Assembly: GCA_904419835.1 (NCBI GenBank)
Contig: CAJFTA010000027.1
Coordinates: forward strand, 1 to 29,000
DNA from: an uncultured Pseudoflavonifractor sp.
Lineage (GTDB): Bacteria > Bacillota > Clostridia > Oscillospirales > Oscillospiraceae
Reading direction: 5' to 3'
Length of the DNA: 29,000 nucleotides
Of the stretch, positions 15,881-23,272 are shown one piece after another. Positions within the stretch are counted from its first letter, which is position 1, and the number at the start of each line of letters is the position of its first letter. The notes under the pieces were generated by a model. It was not told the origin of the DNA. It saw nothing but the letters and a program-made list of their open reading frames with translations, and did not search any database. The position numbers were made by a program, and so were the translations under genes.

Positions 15881-15893
15881 GGGCCCCATGCCG
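15881..15893. repeat. 13-bp inverted repeat, right arm
   Basis: GGGCCCCATGCCG is the exact reverse complement of 15746-15758. It lies 22 bases before the intact racemase start and just upstream of its ribosome site. Confidence 0.85.
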
Positions 15894-15915
15894 GTGCGGA
15901 GGGAGGTTTATATTT

Positions 15916-16623
15916 ATGAGTGAAGCCAAGCTGGGCATTCTGGGGGGCATGGGGCCCCAGGCCACCCAGGATTTCTACCAGCGCATCCTGGACCGGACCG
16001 ACGCGGCCTGTGACCAGGAGCACCTGCCCACCGTCATCCTCAGCGACACCCGCATGCCCGACCGCACCGCCGCCATCCTGGGCGGGGACGCGGAGGGCTG
16101 CTACCGCCGCCTCCTTCAGGACGCCAAAACCCTGGAGCAGGTGGGCTGCACCGCCATCGCCATCCCCTGCAACACCTCCCACTTCTTCGCCGACCGGCTC
16201 CAGGGGGAGCTGTCCGTCCCCATCATCCACATGGTGCGGGAGACAGTGAAGGTGCTCTCCTCCGACCCGGGCGTCCACAAAGTGGGCATCCTGGCCACCG
16301 ACGGCACGGTCCGCACCGGCGTGTACCAGCGGGAGTGCGAGGCCCAGGGGCTCGCCGCCTTCTCCCCGCCCCCCGAGGTGCAGAAGGTGGTCATGAGCAT
16401 CATCTACGACGAGATCAAGAAGGGCGAGAAGGGCAGCCGGGAGAAGTTCGCCGTGATGGACAGGTGCCTCCGCGCCGCCGGGTGCGACGCGGCCATCCTG
16501 GGCTGCACCGAGCTGTCGGTTTTCCGCACCTACCACCCCCTGCCTGAGTTCTATGTAGACGCCATGGACATCCTGGCCGAGCGGTGCATCACCTACTGCG
16601 GCTATAAGCTGCGCATGGTGTGA
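15916..16623 (+). CDS. Aspartate/glutamate racemase family protein
   Basis: This is a 235-residue PLP-independent racemase. The two catalytic cysteines are visible: Cys85 in IPCNTSH and Cys197 in ILGCTEL, with the LGILGGMGP start typical of the aspartate racemase branch. It would interconvert L- and D-aspartate (possibly glutamate). The ATG at 15916 has a very strong GGAGGGAGG site. It follows the D-aspartate-ligase-like gene and precedes a MurE-type gene, so supplying D-Asp for the cell wall is the likeliest role. A partial copy of its 5' end sits directly upstream. Confidence 0.9.
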   Translation: MSEAKLGILGGMGPQATQDFYQRILDRTDAACDQEHLPTVILSDTRMPDRTAAILGGDAEGCYRRLLQDAKTLEQVGCTAIAIPCNTSHFFADRLQGELSVPIIHMVRETVKVLSSDPGVHKVGILATDGTVRTGVYQRECEAQGLAAFSPPPEVQKVVMSIIYDEIKKGEKGSREKFAVMDRCLRAAGCDAAILGCTELSVFRTYHPLPEFYVDAMDILAERCITYCGYKLRMV

Positions 16624-16649
16624 TAGACAGTCCCTGATACATGTTCCCC

Positions 16650-16672
16650 GCCCCGCCGGCGCCCGGCGGGGC
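16650..16672 (+). terminator. Perfect hairpin between racemase and MurE-like genes
   Basis: GCCCCGCCGG pairs with CCGGCGGGGC across a CGC loop (10 bp), 26 bases after the racemase stop. Only CATTTCCT follows, so it may be a weak terminator or an mRNA-processing/attenuation element. Confidence 0.5.
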
Positions 16673-16697
16673 CATTTCCTCTCTGGAGGTGTTTTCC

Positions 16698-18212
16698 TTG
16701 TCCCGTCCCCACTTTCCCCTGGGCGACTACTACCAGCTGCTGCTGAAAAACGGCCTGCTCTCTGACGCCACCCCCCTCCACGCCGACCTGACCCGGGAGG
16801 TGCGGCTGGTGTCCTGCGACTCCCAGACCGTGGTGCCCGGCACACTGTTCATCTGCAAGGGCGCGGCCTTCAAGCCCCAGTACCTGCTGGACGCGGCGGA
16901 AAAGGGCGCCTTTGTGTACGTCAGCCAGCGCCGGTGGACCGAGTGCGCCCTGCCATGCATCCTGGTCTCCGACATCCGCCGCGCCATGGCCCTGCTGGCC
17001 GACCGGGCCTGGGACCACCCCTCCGGGCGGCTCCACATCACCGGCATCACCGGCACCAAGGGCAAGACCACCACGGCCTACTTCCTCAAATCCATCCTGG
17101 ACGAGTGGCGGCGGAGCCAGGGCAGGCATGAGAGCGCCATTCTCTCCACCATGATCACCGACGACGGCGTGGAGCGCCGTCCGGCCAAGCTGACCACCCC
17201 GGAGCCTCTGGACCTGCAGCGGCACCTGTGGAACGCGGCGGAGTGCGGCGCGGAGTACCTGACCATGGAGGTATCCAGCCAGGCCCTCAAGTACCACCGC
17301 ACCGGGGGTGTGGAATTTTCCGTGGGCGTGTTTTTGAACATCGGAGAGGATCACATCAGCCCGGTGGAACACCCGGATTTTGAGGACTATTTTGCCTCCA
17401 AGCTGATGATTTTCCGCCAAAGCGCCGCCGCCTGCGTGAATCTGGACAGCGATTTTGCCGAACGAATCCTGACCGCCGCCGGCTGTTGCAGTAAAATATA
17501 CACATTTTCCACCAAGTTTTCCACAGCCGATATCTACGCCAGTGAGATCCGCCGGGACGGGGACGCCACCCGCTTCCTGGTGCGCACGCCCCGGTACACC
17601 CGGGAGCTGTCCATGGGCCTGCCCGGTTCCTTCAACGTGGAGAACGCCCTGGCCGCCGTGGCGGCGGCCGAGGCCCTGGGGGCGCCCGAGTCCGCCGTGG
17701 CCGCCGGCCTGGCGGAGGCCGCCGTGCCCGGCCGGATGGAGACCTTCAACACCCCGGACGGCAAACTCACCGTCATTGTGGACTACGCCCACAACGGCAT
17801 GAGCCTGGAGGCGCTTTTGTCCTCCGTCCGGCGGGAGTTCCCCGGGCGGCAGCTGACCGTCCTCTTCGGCTGCACCGGCGGCAAGGGCCTGGACCGCCGG
17901 GAGGGTATGGGCCAGGCGGCCGGCCGCTGGGCGGACCGGATTATCCTCACCGAGGATGACCCCGGTCCCGAGGAGGTGCCCGACATCTGCGCCGATATCG
18001 GCCGGTACATCGCCCCCTTCGGCAAGGGCTGGACCGTCATCCCCGACCGGGAGGCGGCGGTGGAGCGGGCCATTCTGGAGGCCGCCACCCCCGCCGTGGT
18101 GGTGCTGGCGGGCAAGGGGGCCGAGCAGCAGCAGAAGCGGAAGCACGGCCCCGAGCCCTGCGTGCCCGACGCCCTGCTGGCCCGGCGGACGCTGAAGCAC
18201 TATGACCCCTGA
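16698..18212 (+). CDS. murE: MurE-type UDP-MurNAc-tripeptide ligase
   Basis: This is a 504-residue Mur ligase that adds the third residue of the peptidoglycan stem. The start is taken as TTG 16698, which has GGAGG eight bases upstream. An ATG at 16641 would place a stable hairpin inside the coding region and add a low-complexity leader. An N-terminal UMP-binding domain (~1-110) is followed by the ATPase domain with GITGTKGKTTT (116-126), TTPEPLDL and MEVSSQAL. The C-terminal domain (~345-500) includes DYAHNGMSLEALL. The third-residue specificity loop reads EDDPGPE (D420 D421 P422 G423) rather than the DNPR of diaminopimelate-adding enzymes. This argues for L-Lys or another residue. A second, DAP-type MurE elsewhere in the genome cannot be excluded. 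Confidence 0.88.
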   Translation: MSRPHFPLGDYYQLLLKNGLLSDATPLHADLTREVRLVSCDSQTVVPGTLFICKGAAFKPQYLLDAAEKGAFVYVSQRRWTECALPCILVSDIRRAMALLADRAWDHPSGRLHITGITGTKGKTTTAYFLKSILDEWRRSQGRHESAILSTMITDDGVERRPAKLTTPEPLDLQRHLWNAAECGAEYLTMEVSSQALKYHRTGGVEFSVGVFLNIGEDHISPVEHPDFEDYFASKLMIFRQSAAACVNLDSDFAERILTAAGCCSKIYTFSTKFSTADIYASEIRRDGDATRFLVRTPRYTRELSMGLPGSFNVENALAAVAAAEALGAPESAVAAGLAEAAVPGRMETFNTPDGKLTVIVDYAHNGMSLEALLSSVRREFPGRQLTVLFGCTGGKGLDRREGMGQAAGRWADRIILTEDDPGPEEVPDICADIGRYIAPFGKGWTVIPDREAAVERAILEAATPAVVVLAGKGAEQQQKRKHGPEPCVPDALLARRTLKHYDP

Positions 18213-19038
18213 GCTGGACCGGGCCTTTTCCGCCTGCGGCGCGGCGGCCTGGGGTGGGCTCACCTGGGCGGATGCCCTTCCACATCTCGCCCCTCAGGCT
18301 GTGGAAAAAACGCTAGTCCTCTGTCCCACGCCCAGAGCGGTGCTGGTGGCCGCCTTCCCCTACTACGCCGGGGACACGCCGGGCAACCTGTCACTCTACG
18401 CCCGGGGACGGGATTACCACCTGGTTTTGACCGAAAAACTAAATACGGTATGCGATGTTTTGCGTCAGAAATACCCTTCGTATTCATTTTTACCCGGTGC
18501 GGACAGCTCCCCCCTGCCGGAGCGGCAGCTGGCCTGGGCCTGCGGCATGGGATTGCGGGGCCAAAACGGCCTGCTCATCCTGCCTCCCTGGGGGTCCTAT
18601 GTATTCCTGGGCACCATCCTCACCGACTGCCCGCTGGAGTTTTCCACATCAGAGCCCTCCAATGTGTGTATCTCCTGCGGAAAATGCGCCGCCGCCTGTC
18701 CGGGCGGCGCCCTGGACGGAGCGGTTTTCCACCTCTCCCGCTGCCTGTCGGACATCTCCCAGAAGAAAGGGGAGCTGTCCCCGGAGGAAACTGCCCTGCT
18801 GTCCGCCCAGGAGTGCCTGTGGGGCTGCGACCTGTGCCAGCGGGTGTGCCCCTACAACGCCCATCCGGCTATGTCCCCTATCTCCGACTTCCGGGAGGAT
18901 TTGATTTCCTCCCTCACCCCCGCCGACCTGGAGGGTCTGACCAACCGCACCTTTCGGGAGAAGTACGGGGACCGTGCCTTTGCCTGGCGGGGCCCTGCCG
19001 TCCTCCGGCGAAATCTGGCCCTGAGAGAACACGGATAA
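18202..19038 (+). CDS. queG: Epoxyqueuosine reductase-like double 4Fe-4S protein (compact QueG)
   Basis: This is a 278-residue protein. QueG is a cobalamin- and Fe-S-dependent enzyme that reduces epoxyqueuosine to queuosine in tRNA. The family pattern is visible. A DUF1730-like start (~35-70) is followed by D101...PERQLAWACGMGLRGQNGLLI and GSYVFLG. The first cluster is CISCGKCAAACP (C156, C159, C162, C166), then RCLSDISQKKG with Cys181. The second cluster is CLWGCDLCQRVCPYN (C205, C209, C212, C216). It ends soon after and lacks the HEAT-like C-terminal domain of the ~380-residue E. coli protein. The ATG overlaps the MurE stop by 11 bases, so it is translationally coupled to a cell-wall gene. 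The substrate of this short form is inferred. Confidence 0.85.
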   Translation: MTPELDRAFSACGAAAWGGLTWADALPHLAPQAVEKTLVLCPTPRAVLVAAFPYYAGDTPGNLSLYARGRDYHLVLTEKLNTVCDVLRQKYPSYSFLPGADSSPLPERQLAWACGMGLRGQNGLLILPPWGSYVFLGTILTDCPLEFSTSEPSNVCISCGKCAAACPGGALDGAVFHLSRCLSDISQKKGELSPEETALLSAQECLWGCDLCQRVCPYNAHPAMSPISDFREDLISSLTPADLEGLTNRTFREKYGDRAFAWRGPAVLRRNLALREHG

Positions 19039-19080
19039 CAGCGGTGGGGCGCCGGAACATGGGGCGCTCCGCTGTTTTTT
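19037..19080 (+). terminator. Intrinsic terminator after queG
   Basis: The outer stem AACAGCGG/CCGCTGTT (19037-19044 with 19069-19076) and inner GCGCC/GGCGC are followed by a T-run ending at 19080. The stem begins inside the queG stop codon. Confidence 0.85.
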
Positions 19081-19089
19081 GCGCTTTTG

Positions 19090-19120
19090 TTGTATCATAA
19101 CCGCCCTTTCCGGCTATACT
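19090..19120 (+). promoter_or_regulatory. Probable promoter of the CBS protein
   Basis: TTGTAT (19090-19095) and TATACT (19115-19120) are separated by 19 bases, slightly long. They lie just after the queG terminator and ~60 bases before the CBS start. Confidence 0.55.
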
Positions 19121-19182
19121 GAACTGTGACAAGGCGGCGGGCCATGCCCGCCGCACAGCCTGAAGAAAGCGGTGGAAATGAT

Positions 19183-19611
19183 ATGCAGGTACGTGACCTG
19201 ATGAGCAGCAGCGTGGTGTCCATTGCGCCGGACGAATCGGTGGCCCTGGCGGCCCGGCTTCTGTCCCGGCACAACATTGGCTCCCTGCCGGTGTGCGGGG
19301 CGGACGGACGGCTCCGGGGCATTGTCACCGACCGGGACATTGTGCTCCGGTGCGTGGCGGCGGAGGAAAATCCGGCCAATACTCCCGTGCGGGAGATTAT
19401 GTCCTACAACTGCGCGGTGGTCTCCCCGGAGGACGACCCCCGTGAGGCCGCCCGGATGATGGCGGCCGCCCAGGTGCGGCGGCTGCCCGTCACCGAGGAG
19501 GGCAAGGTGGTGGGCATGGTCTCCCTGGGGGACCTGGCCCTGAGCCAGGCCTACGACATGGAGGCCAGCAAGGCCCTGGCCGACATCTCGGACAACATCA
19601 AGCGGCTGTAA
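19183..19611 (+). CDS. Two-CBS-domain protein
   Basis: This is a 142-residue stand-alone Bateman module. The ATG at 19183 is preferred over the upstream in-frame ATG at 19126, because GGTGGA lies about seven bases before it and the first CBS domain starts at once (MQVRDLMSSSVVSIAPDE). CBS1 spans ~1-62 and CBS2 ~68-125. Each shows the pattern of an M-strand, a helix and a LPVxxxDGxLxGIVTxxD or LPVTEEGKVVGMVSLGDL motif. Such proteins bind adenine nucleotides and regulate partners; the partner is not apparent here. It is a single-gene unit between terminators. Confidence 0.93.
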   Translation: MQVRDLMSSSVVSIAPDESVALAARLLSRHNIGSLPVCGADGRLRGIVTDRDIVLRCVAAEENPANTPVREIMSYNCAVVSPEDDPREAARMMAAAQVRRLPVTEEGKVVGMVSLGDLALSQAYDMEASKALADISDNIKRL

Positions 19612-19645
19612 AAAAGCGCGTGGACGCACTGTCCACGCGCTTTTT
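19611..19645. terminator. Bidirectional terminator between convergent genes
   Basis: A perfect 15-bp stem AAAAAGCGCGTGGAC/GTCCACGCGCTTTTT with a GCACT loop gives a T-run on both strands. It separates the CBS gene (plus) from the XRE regulator (minus, stop at 19650). Confidence 0.95.
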
Positions 19646-19649
19646 GCGT

Positions 19650-20564
19650 TTACTGGTCCCACAGGGTTTCCGCGTTCCAGTTGTCCTCTGTAATGTCGGA
19701 GATTTTGACCAGGGCCTGGGTGTACTGCCGGTCCGTCCCATCCAAAAACACCGCTGAGACGGTGAAGCCGTCGGCCAGTTCCTCATCGGTGCAGATCATA
19801 GACAGGGTATAAACCGAGCTGTCCGCCAGCTGAGATGCGGGGTGGCTGCGGGCCGCCCCTCCGGGGCAGGTAATATGAAAGCGTACCCACATTCCCTCGG
19901 CGCTCTGAGCCGGAACCAAATTCAGCTTCAGGGCCCTTGTGCCATACTCCGTGGTCTCAATGGTGAAGTCTACATGGGAGACCAGGGGCAGGGCCGGATC
20001 CAGCTCTGCCTCCGTCTGCTCGTTCTGGCTGCTGTCTGCCTGCTCCAGCCGGTTGATATGGCTCCCCAGACTGCTCAGCTGTCCGGTGAGGTCATCTATC
20101 TGCTCCTCCAGCTGCTGGATTTTGGCCTCCTGGCCGCTGAGCGCATCCTCCTGCTCCTCCAGCTTCTCATTCAGCCGGAACAACGCCGCGCCCTGGACGC
20201 ACACAACTGCTGCCAGCAGCACACACAGCGCCGTCCGCCACCGGCCATTCCGCCGGGGCGGCGCTTCGTTTTCCGGCGGGTTCTCCACCCCTTCCTCCGG
20301 GGGCTGTTCCGCCTGTTCCACCCGGTCCCCCTGTTCCGCCCGGTCCTTCGGCACCTCACAGCCCGTCTCCTCCACCTGGAGCAGGTCGTGGAGATTCACC
20401 CCAAAGAGGCGGGAGAGGGCGATGAGCTTGTCCACCTCGGGCACCGCGCCGTCGGCCTCCCACTTGCTGATGGCCTGGCGGGACACCCCCAGCTTCTCCC
20501 CCAGCCCCTCCTGAGAGAGCCCGGCGGCATGGCGCAGCGCCTGAATGTTCTGTCCCAGCGTCAT
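19650..20564 (-). CDS. Membrane-bound XRE-family regulator with coiled coil
   Basis: This is a 304-residue protein. The ATG at 20564 has GGAAGG nearby and sits just downstream of a good promoter; an upstream TTG in frame is rejected because it lies inside that promoter. Residues 4-62 form an XRE helix-turn-helix (LSQEGLGEKLGVSRQAISKWE). A Glu/Pro-rich linker leads to a membrane helix at ~109-129. Residues ~130-178 are a coiled coil (LNEKLEEQEDALSGQEAKIQQLEEQIDDL). The C-terminal ~120 residues form a beta-rich extracytoplasmic domain (PLVSHVDFTIETTEYGTRALKLNLVP). This layout suggests direct envelope-to-DNA signalling, but the signal and targets are unknown. Confidence 0.9.
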   Translation of the reverse strand: MTLGQNIQALRHAAGLSQEGLGEKLGVSRQAISKWEADGAVPEVDKLIALSRLFGVNLHDLLQVEETGCEVPKDRAEQGDRVEQAEQPPEEGVENPPENEAPPRRNGRWRTALCVLLAAVVCVQGAALFRLNEKLEEQEDALSGQEAKIQQLEEQIDDLTGQLSSLGSHINRLEQADSSQNEQTEAELDPALPLVSHVDFTIETTEYGTRALKLNLVPAQSAEGMWVRFHITCPGGAARSHPASQLADSSVYTLSMICTDEELADGFTVSAVFLDGTDRQYTQALVKISDITEDNWNAETLWDQ

Positions 20565-20589
20565 GGCGTTCACTTCCTTCCCTGCTCCC

Positions 20590-20618
20590 ATTCTAGCATC
20601 AGCGTCCGTTTTTGGCAA
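20590..20618 (-). promoter_or_regulatory. Promoter of the XRE regulator
   Basis: On the minus strand TTGCCA (20618-20613), a 17-base spacer and TAGAAT (20595-20590) with an extended TGC precede the ATG at 20564 by ~26 bases. Confidence 0.78.
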
Positions 20619-20660
20619 TCAAGCCGTCCTTACCCGCTGTCAACCGCTGGTTGCGGGCGG

Positions 20661-20695
20661 AAAAAACAGCGCCCCCGCGCCCGGGGGCGCGGGGG
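20661..20695 (-). terminator. Intrinsic terminator after the GH13 gene
   Basis: An 11-bp all-GC stem, CCCCCGCGCCC/GGGCGCGGGGG (20672-20682 with 20685-20695), is followed on the minus strand by a short spacer and TTTTTT (20666-20661). It ends the minus-strand gene series. Confidence 0.9.
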
Positions 20696-20709
20696 AATCG
20701 GATATCCCG

Positions 20710-22584
20710 TCAGACAGACGGGGTTTCTTTTTTCTCAGGCGTGGCCAGAAGCCGTCCGGTGAGGGGGGGCAGCTCCAGGGTGAGGGCGCCGTCCTCCGCC
20801 TCCACGGTCTGGCCGTCCAGCAGATCCACGGCAGCGCCGGCCCAGGGGAGGGTCACGGTCTCAGTCTCCTGTCCGGCATTGACGGCACAGAGCACTGTCT
20901 CCTCATTCAGGGTTCGGGTAAAGGCCAGCACCCGGCCCTCCGCCTTCACATACCGGATGTCCCCCCGGCGCAGGGCCCCGCGGGTTTTCCGGGCGGCGCC
21001 CAGGGCGGTGAACAGGGCCACCAGCTCCTGGTCCTCACGGCCCCAGGGGAAGGTGCGGCGGTTGAAGGGGTCCTCAAAGCCCTCCATGCCCGCCTCGTCC
21101 CCGTAGTACACGGTGGGCGCGCCGGGGAAGGCAAAGAGCACCATGGCCCCCAGGGCCAGGCGGGCCTTGCCGTGGGCCCGGTCGTGGGCGTTGAGGCGGG
21201 CGTGGGCCCGCCAGTCCCGGCTCTGGCCCCGCTGCTCGCTCTTCTCCCCCAGCAGGGTGAGGATGCGCATGGTGTCGTGGGTGCCCAGGGTGTTCATGGC
21301 CGAGTACCAGGCAAACTCCGGGTAGTTCTCCCGCAGGGTCTCCATGGAATCCCGGAAGCGCTCCGCCCCGCCCCCCAGCAGGTAGTCCACCAGGGCGGTG
21401 CGGAAGGGGTAGTTCATCAGTCCGTCGCAGTGGCCGCCCAGAATGTGCTTGCGGCGGACGCTGTAGGCGATCTTGTTGGACCCGTCCTCCCACACCTCGC
21501 CGATGATCACCGCGTCGGGCTTTTCCGCCCGGACGGCGTCGTGGATGGCGGCCACCACCCGGTCGGGCAGCTCGTCGGCCACGTCCAGCCGCCAGCCGTC
21601 CGCCCCGGCCCGGAGCCAGGAGCGGATGATGCCGTTCTCACCGGTGATGTACTCCAGCCAGGCCGGGTTGTTCTTGTTTGTGGTGGGCAGGGAGTAGATG
21701 CCCCACCAGGAGGTGTACTGGTCGGGCCAGTGCTGGAAGCAGAACCAGTCGTAGTAGGGGGACTGGGGGCCCTGGCAGGCGCCGGCGTTGGGGTAGGACC
21801 CGTCGCCGTTGAAGTACTTGCTGACAAAGGCGGTGTGGTTGAACACGCCGTCCAGCATGATGCGCATCCCCATGGTGTGGGCCTCGCTGCACAGGGCGGA
21901 GAACTCCTCCCTGGTGCCCAGCATGGGGTCCACCTTCTCGTAGTCGCCCACGCCGTACCGGTGGTTTTCCGGCCCCTCAAAGATGGGACAGAGGTAGATG
22001 GTCTCCACCCCCAGGTCCCGCAGGTAGGGCAGCTTGGCGCGGATGCCCGCCAGGCTGCCGCCGAAGAAGTCCCGGTTGCGGATCTCCCCGTTGTGGTCGG
22101 GGCGGTACTCCGGCTCCTCCCCCCAGTCCTGGTGGACCCAGCGCCCCCCCACCATGCCGGCGGGGTTGGGTACTGTCAGGCGGCAGAACCGGTCGGGGAA
22201 GATCTGGTAGGCCATGCCCTCGCCGAACCAGCGGGGCACTCTGTCGTTTTCATCGTACACCGTCAGCTGGTACTCCTGGGACTCCTTGCCCGACTTGCCG
22301 TCCAGCCGCTCCAGGCGGAAGGAGTACCAGATAAGGCCCATGTAGCCCTTGGTGTTGATGGAGCCGGTGAACATATCCCGCGCCCCGTCCAGGCCGGTCC
22401 ACGCCATGGCCACCTCAATGCGCCGGTTGTCCCAGGCCTCCAGCCGGGCGGTGAGCACGCCCCGGGAGTAGCCCTCCGCCCGGAGAGGCCGGAGGGTGAA
22501 GGTCACCTCTGTGCCGCCGGGGACGGCGCCGTACGGCGTTTTAAATCTGAGGTCCTTTGAATCATAAGTCTGTGCATCTAACAA
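20710..22584 (-). CDS. GH13 alpha-glucan hydrolase, neopullulanase/cyclomaltodextrinase-like
   Basis: This is a 624-residue glycoside hydrolase. The start is TTG 22584 with AGGA nine bases upstream; no in-frame ATG is near. It has an N-terminal beta-sandwich (~1-115), then the (beta/alpha)8 barrel beginning EGMAYQIFPDRF. The conserved regions are DGVFNH (245-250), GWRLDVADE with nucleophile Asp334, IGEVWED with acid/base Glu363, and GTHDTMR with Asp437. A C-terminal beta domain covers ~545-615. There is no signal peptide, so it would act on intracellular maltodextrins or related alpha-glucans. It is the last gene of the minus-strand series. The EIFPDRF start and N-terminal domain favour the neopullulanase group, but exact specificity cannot be read. 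Confidence 0.93.
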   Translation of the reverse strand: MLDAQTYDSKDLRFKTPYGAVPGGTEVTFTLRPLRAEGYSRGVLTARLEAWDNRRIEVAMAWTGLDGARDMFTGSINTKGYMGLIWYSFRLERLDGKSGKESQEYQLTVYDENDRVPRWFGEGMAYQIFPDRFCRLTVPNPAGMVGGRWVHQDWGEEPEYRPDHNGEIRNRDFFGGSLAGIRAKLPYLRDLGVETIYLCPIFEGPENHRYGVGDYEKVDPMLGTREEFSALCSEAHTMGMRIMLDGVFNHTAFVSKYFNGDGSYPNAGACQGPQSPYYDWFCFQHWPDQYTSWWGIYSLPTTNKNNPAWLEYITGENGIIRSWLRAGADGWRLDVADELPDRVVAAIHDAVRAEKPDAVIIGEVWEDGSNKIAYSVRRKHILGGHCDGLMNYPFRTALVDYLLGGGAERFRDSMETLRENYPEFAWYSAMNTLGTHDTMRILTLLGEKSEQRGQSRDWRAHARLNAHDRAHGKARLALGAMVLFAFPGAPTVYYGDEAGMEGFEDPFNRRTFPWGREDQELVALFTALGAARKTRGALRRGDIRYVKAEGRVLAFTRTLNEETVLCAVNAGQETETVTLPWAGAAVDLLDGQTVEAEDGALTLELPPLTGRLLATPEKKETPSV

Positions 22585-22621
22585 TGGAAATCATCCTAAC
22601 TGGATTCAGAATTGCAGCGCC

Positions 22622-23212
22622 TTACAGCCCCAGCTCCTGGTTGATGAGGATCACCTCGGCGTAGGGGATGCCGCCCGGCTTTTTCCACAGCACGGTGAGG
22701 GCCCGGCAGATACGCTCGGGGCTGGAGCAGTTGTAGCAGCGGTCGCCCTTCTCGGCGCAGGGGGTCTTGCGGCCCAGGCGCCGGGCGTTTTTGGGGGCGG
22801 CGATGTTCCGGGCCCGCCAGAGGGCCTGGTCGTAGTCGGGGGCAATCTTGTTCACGCCCACCAGCAGGTAGAGCGCCTCATGGCCGCAGATGGTGCCCAC
22901 CACCCGGTTTCCGGTGCCGTCGATGTTGATAATCTCGCCGGTCTCGGCCAGGCCGTTGACCGAGCTGATATACACCTGAGCCTGGGCGGCGTCCTGGGCG
23001 GTGCCGCCCAGCCAGTGCCAGTGGACCGTATTGTGGGAGGGCAGCAGCTTGTCGAGCCCCATCTGCTGGGCGGTCATGGTGCCGCCGATGCCGATGGTCT
23101 TGCCGTCCAGCTTGCCGTCCAGATAGCGGGCGGCCTCCTCTGCGGTCTCAAAATAGCTGGTGGCAAAGCCGTTGTCCTCCAGATTCCTGCGCAGTTTTTC
23201 GATGTCTGCCAT
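22622..23212 (-). CDS. LUD-domain protein (LutC/YkgG-like) with C-terminal cysteines
   Basis: This is a 196-residue protein of the LUD (DUF162) family; relatives include LutC of lactate oxidation. Typical features are the LRRNLEDNGFATSYFETAEEAARYL start, the IGIGGTMTAQQMGL loop and GTGNRVVGTICGHEALYLLVGVNKI. The C-terminal part carries four cysteines spaced C-x6-C-x2-C-x6-C around RCYNCSSPERIC, a possible metal or Fe-S site. AGGAG lies about ten bases before the ATG. No LutA or LutB partner is nearby, so a lactate role is not supported here and the actual function is unknown. Confidence 0.88.
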   Translation of the reverse strand: MADIEKLRRNLEDNGFATSYFETAEEAARYLDGKLDGKTIGIGGTMTAQQMGLDKLLPSHNTVHWHWLGGTAQDAAQAQVYISSVNGLAETGEIINIDGTGNRVVGTICGHEALYLLVGVNKIAPDYDQALWRARNIAAPKNARRLGRKTPCAEKGDRCYNCSSPERICRALTVLWKKPGGIPYAEVILINQELGL

Positions 23213-23272
23213 ATGTAACGCTCCTCTCTCTATTTTATGCGTCCGGGACGGGGCCCGGAACGCGCACGCTCC

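Larger units (their letters stand above)
15717..15923 (+). pseudogene. Truncated duplicate of the racemase 5' end
   Basis: The first 14 codons (15717-15758) encode MNEAKLGILGGMGP, matching the MSEAKLGILGGMGP start of the intact racemase at 15916. In these 42 bases 34 are identical, and seven of eight changed codons or fewer alter no residue; only the second codon (Asn/Ser) changes the protein. After this the frame runs through 54 unrelated codons and overlaps the real racemase start by eight bases. It has its own weak ribosome site. It is best read as the remnant of a second racemase gene or of a local duplication, possibly acting as a short leader ORF. Confidence 0.7.

Noticed and set aside
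16641..16697. ATG at 16641 as the murE start
   Set aside because: It would code through a perfect 10-bp hairpin and lacks a ribosome site, whereas TTG 16698 has GGAGG at proper spacing.
20545..22560. 671-codon plus-strand open frame opposite the GH13 gene
   Set aside because: It is an antisense shadow; all four GH13 motif regions are on the minus strand.
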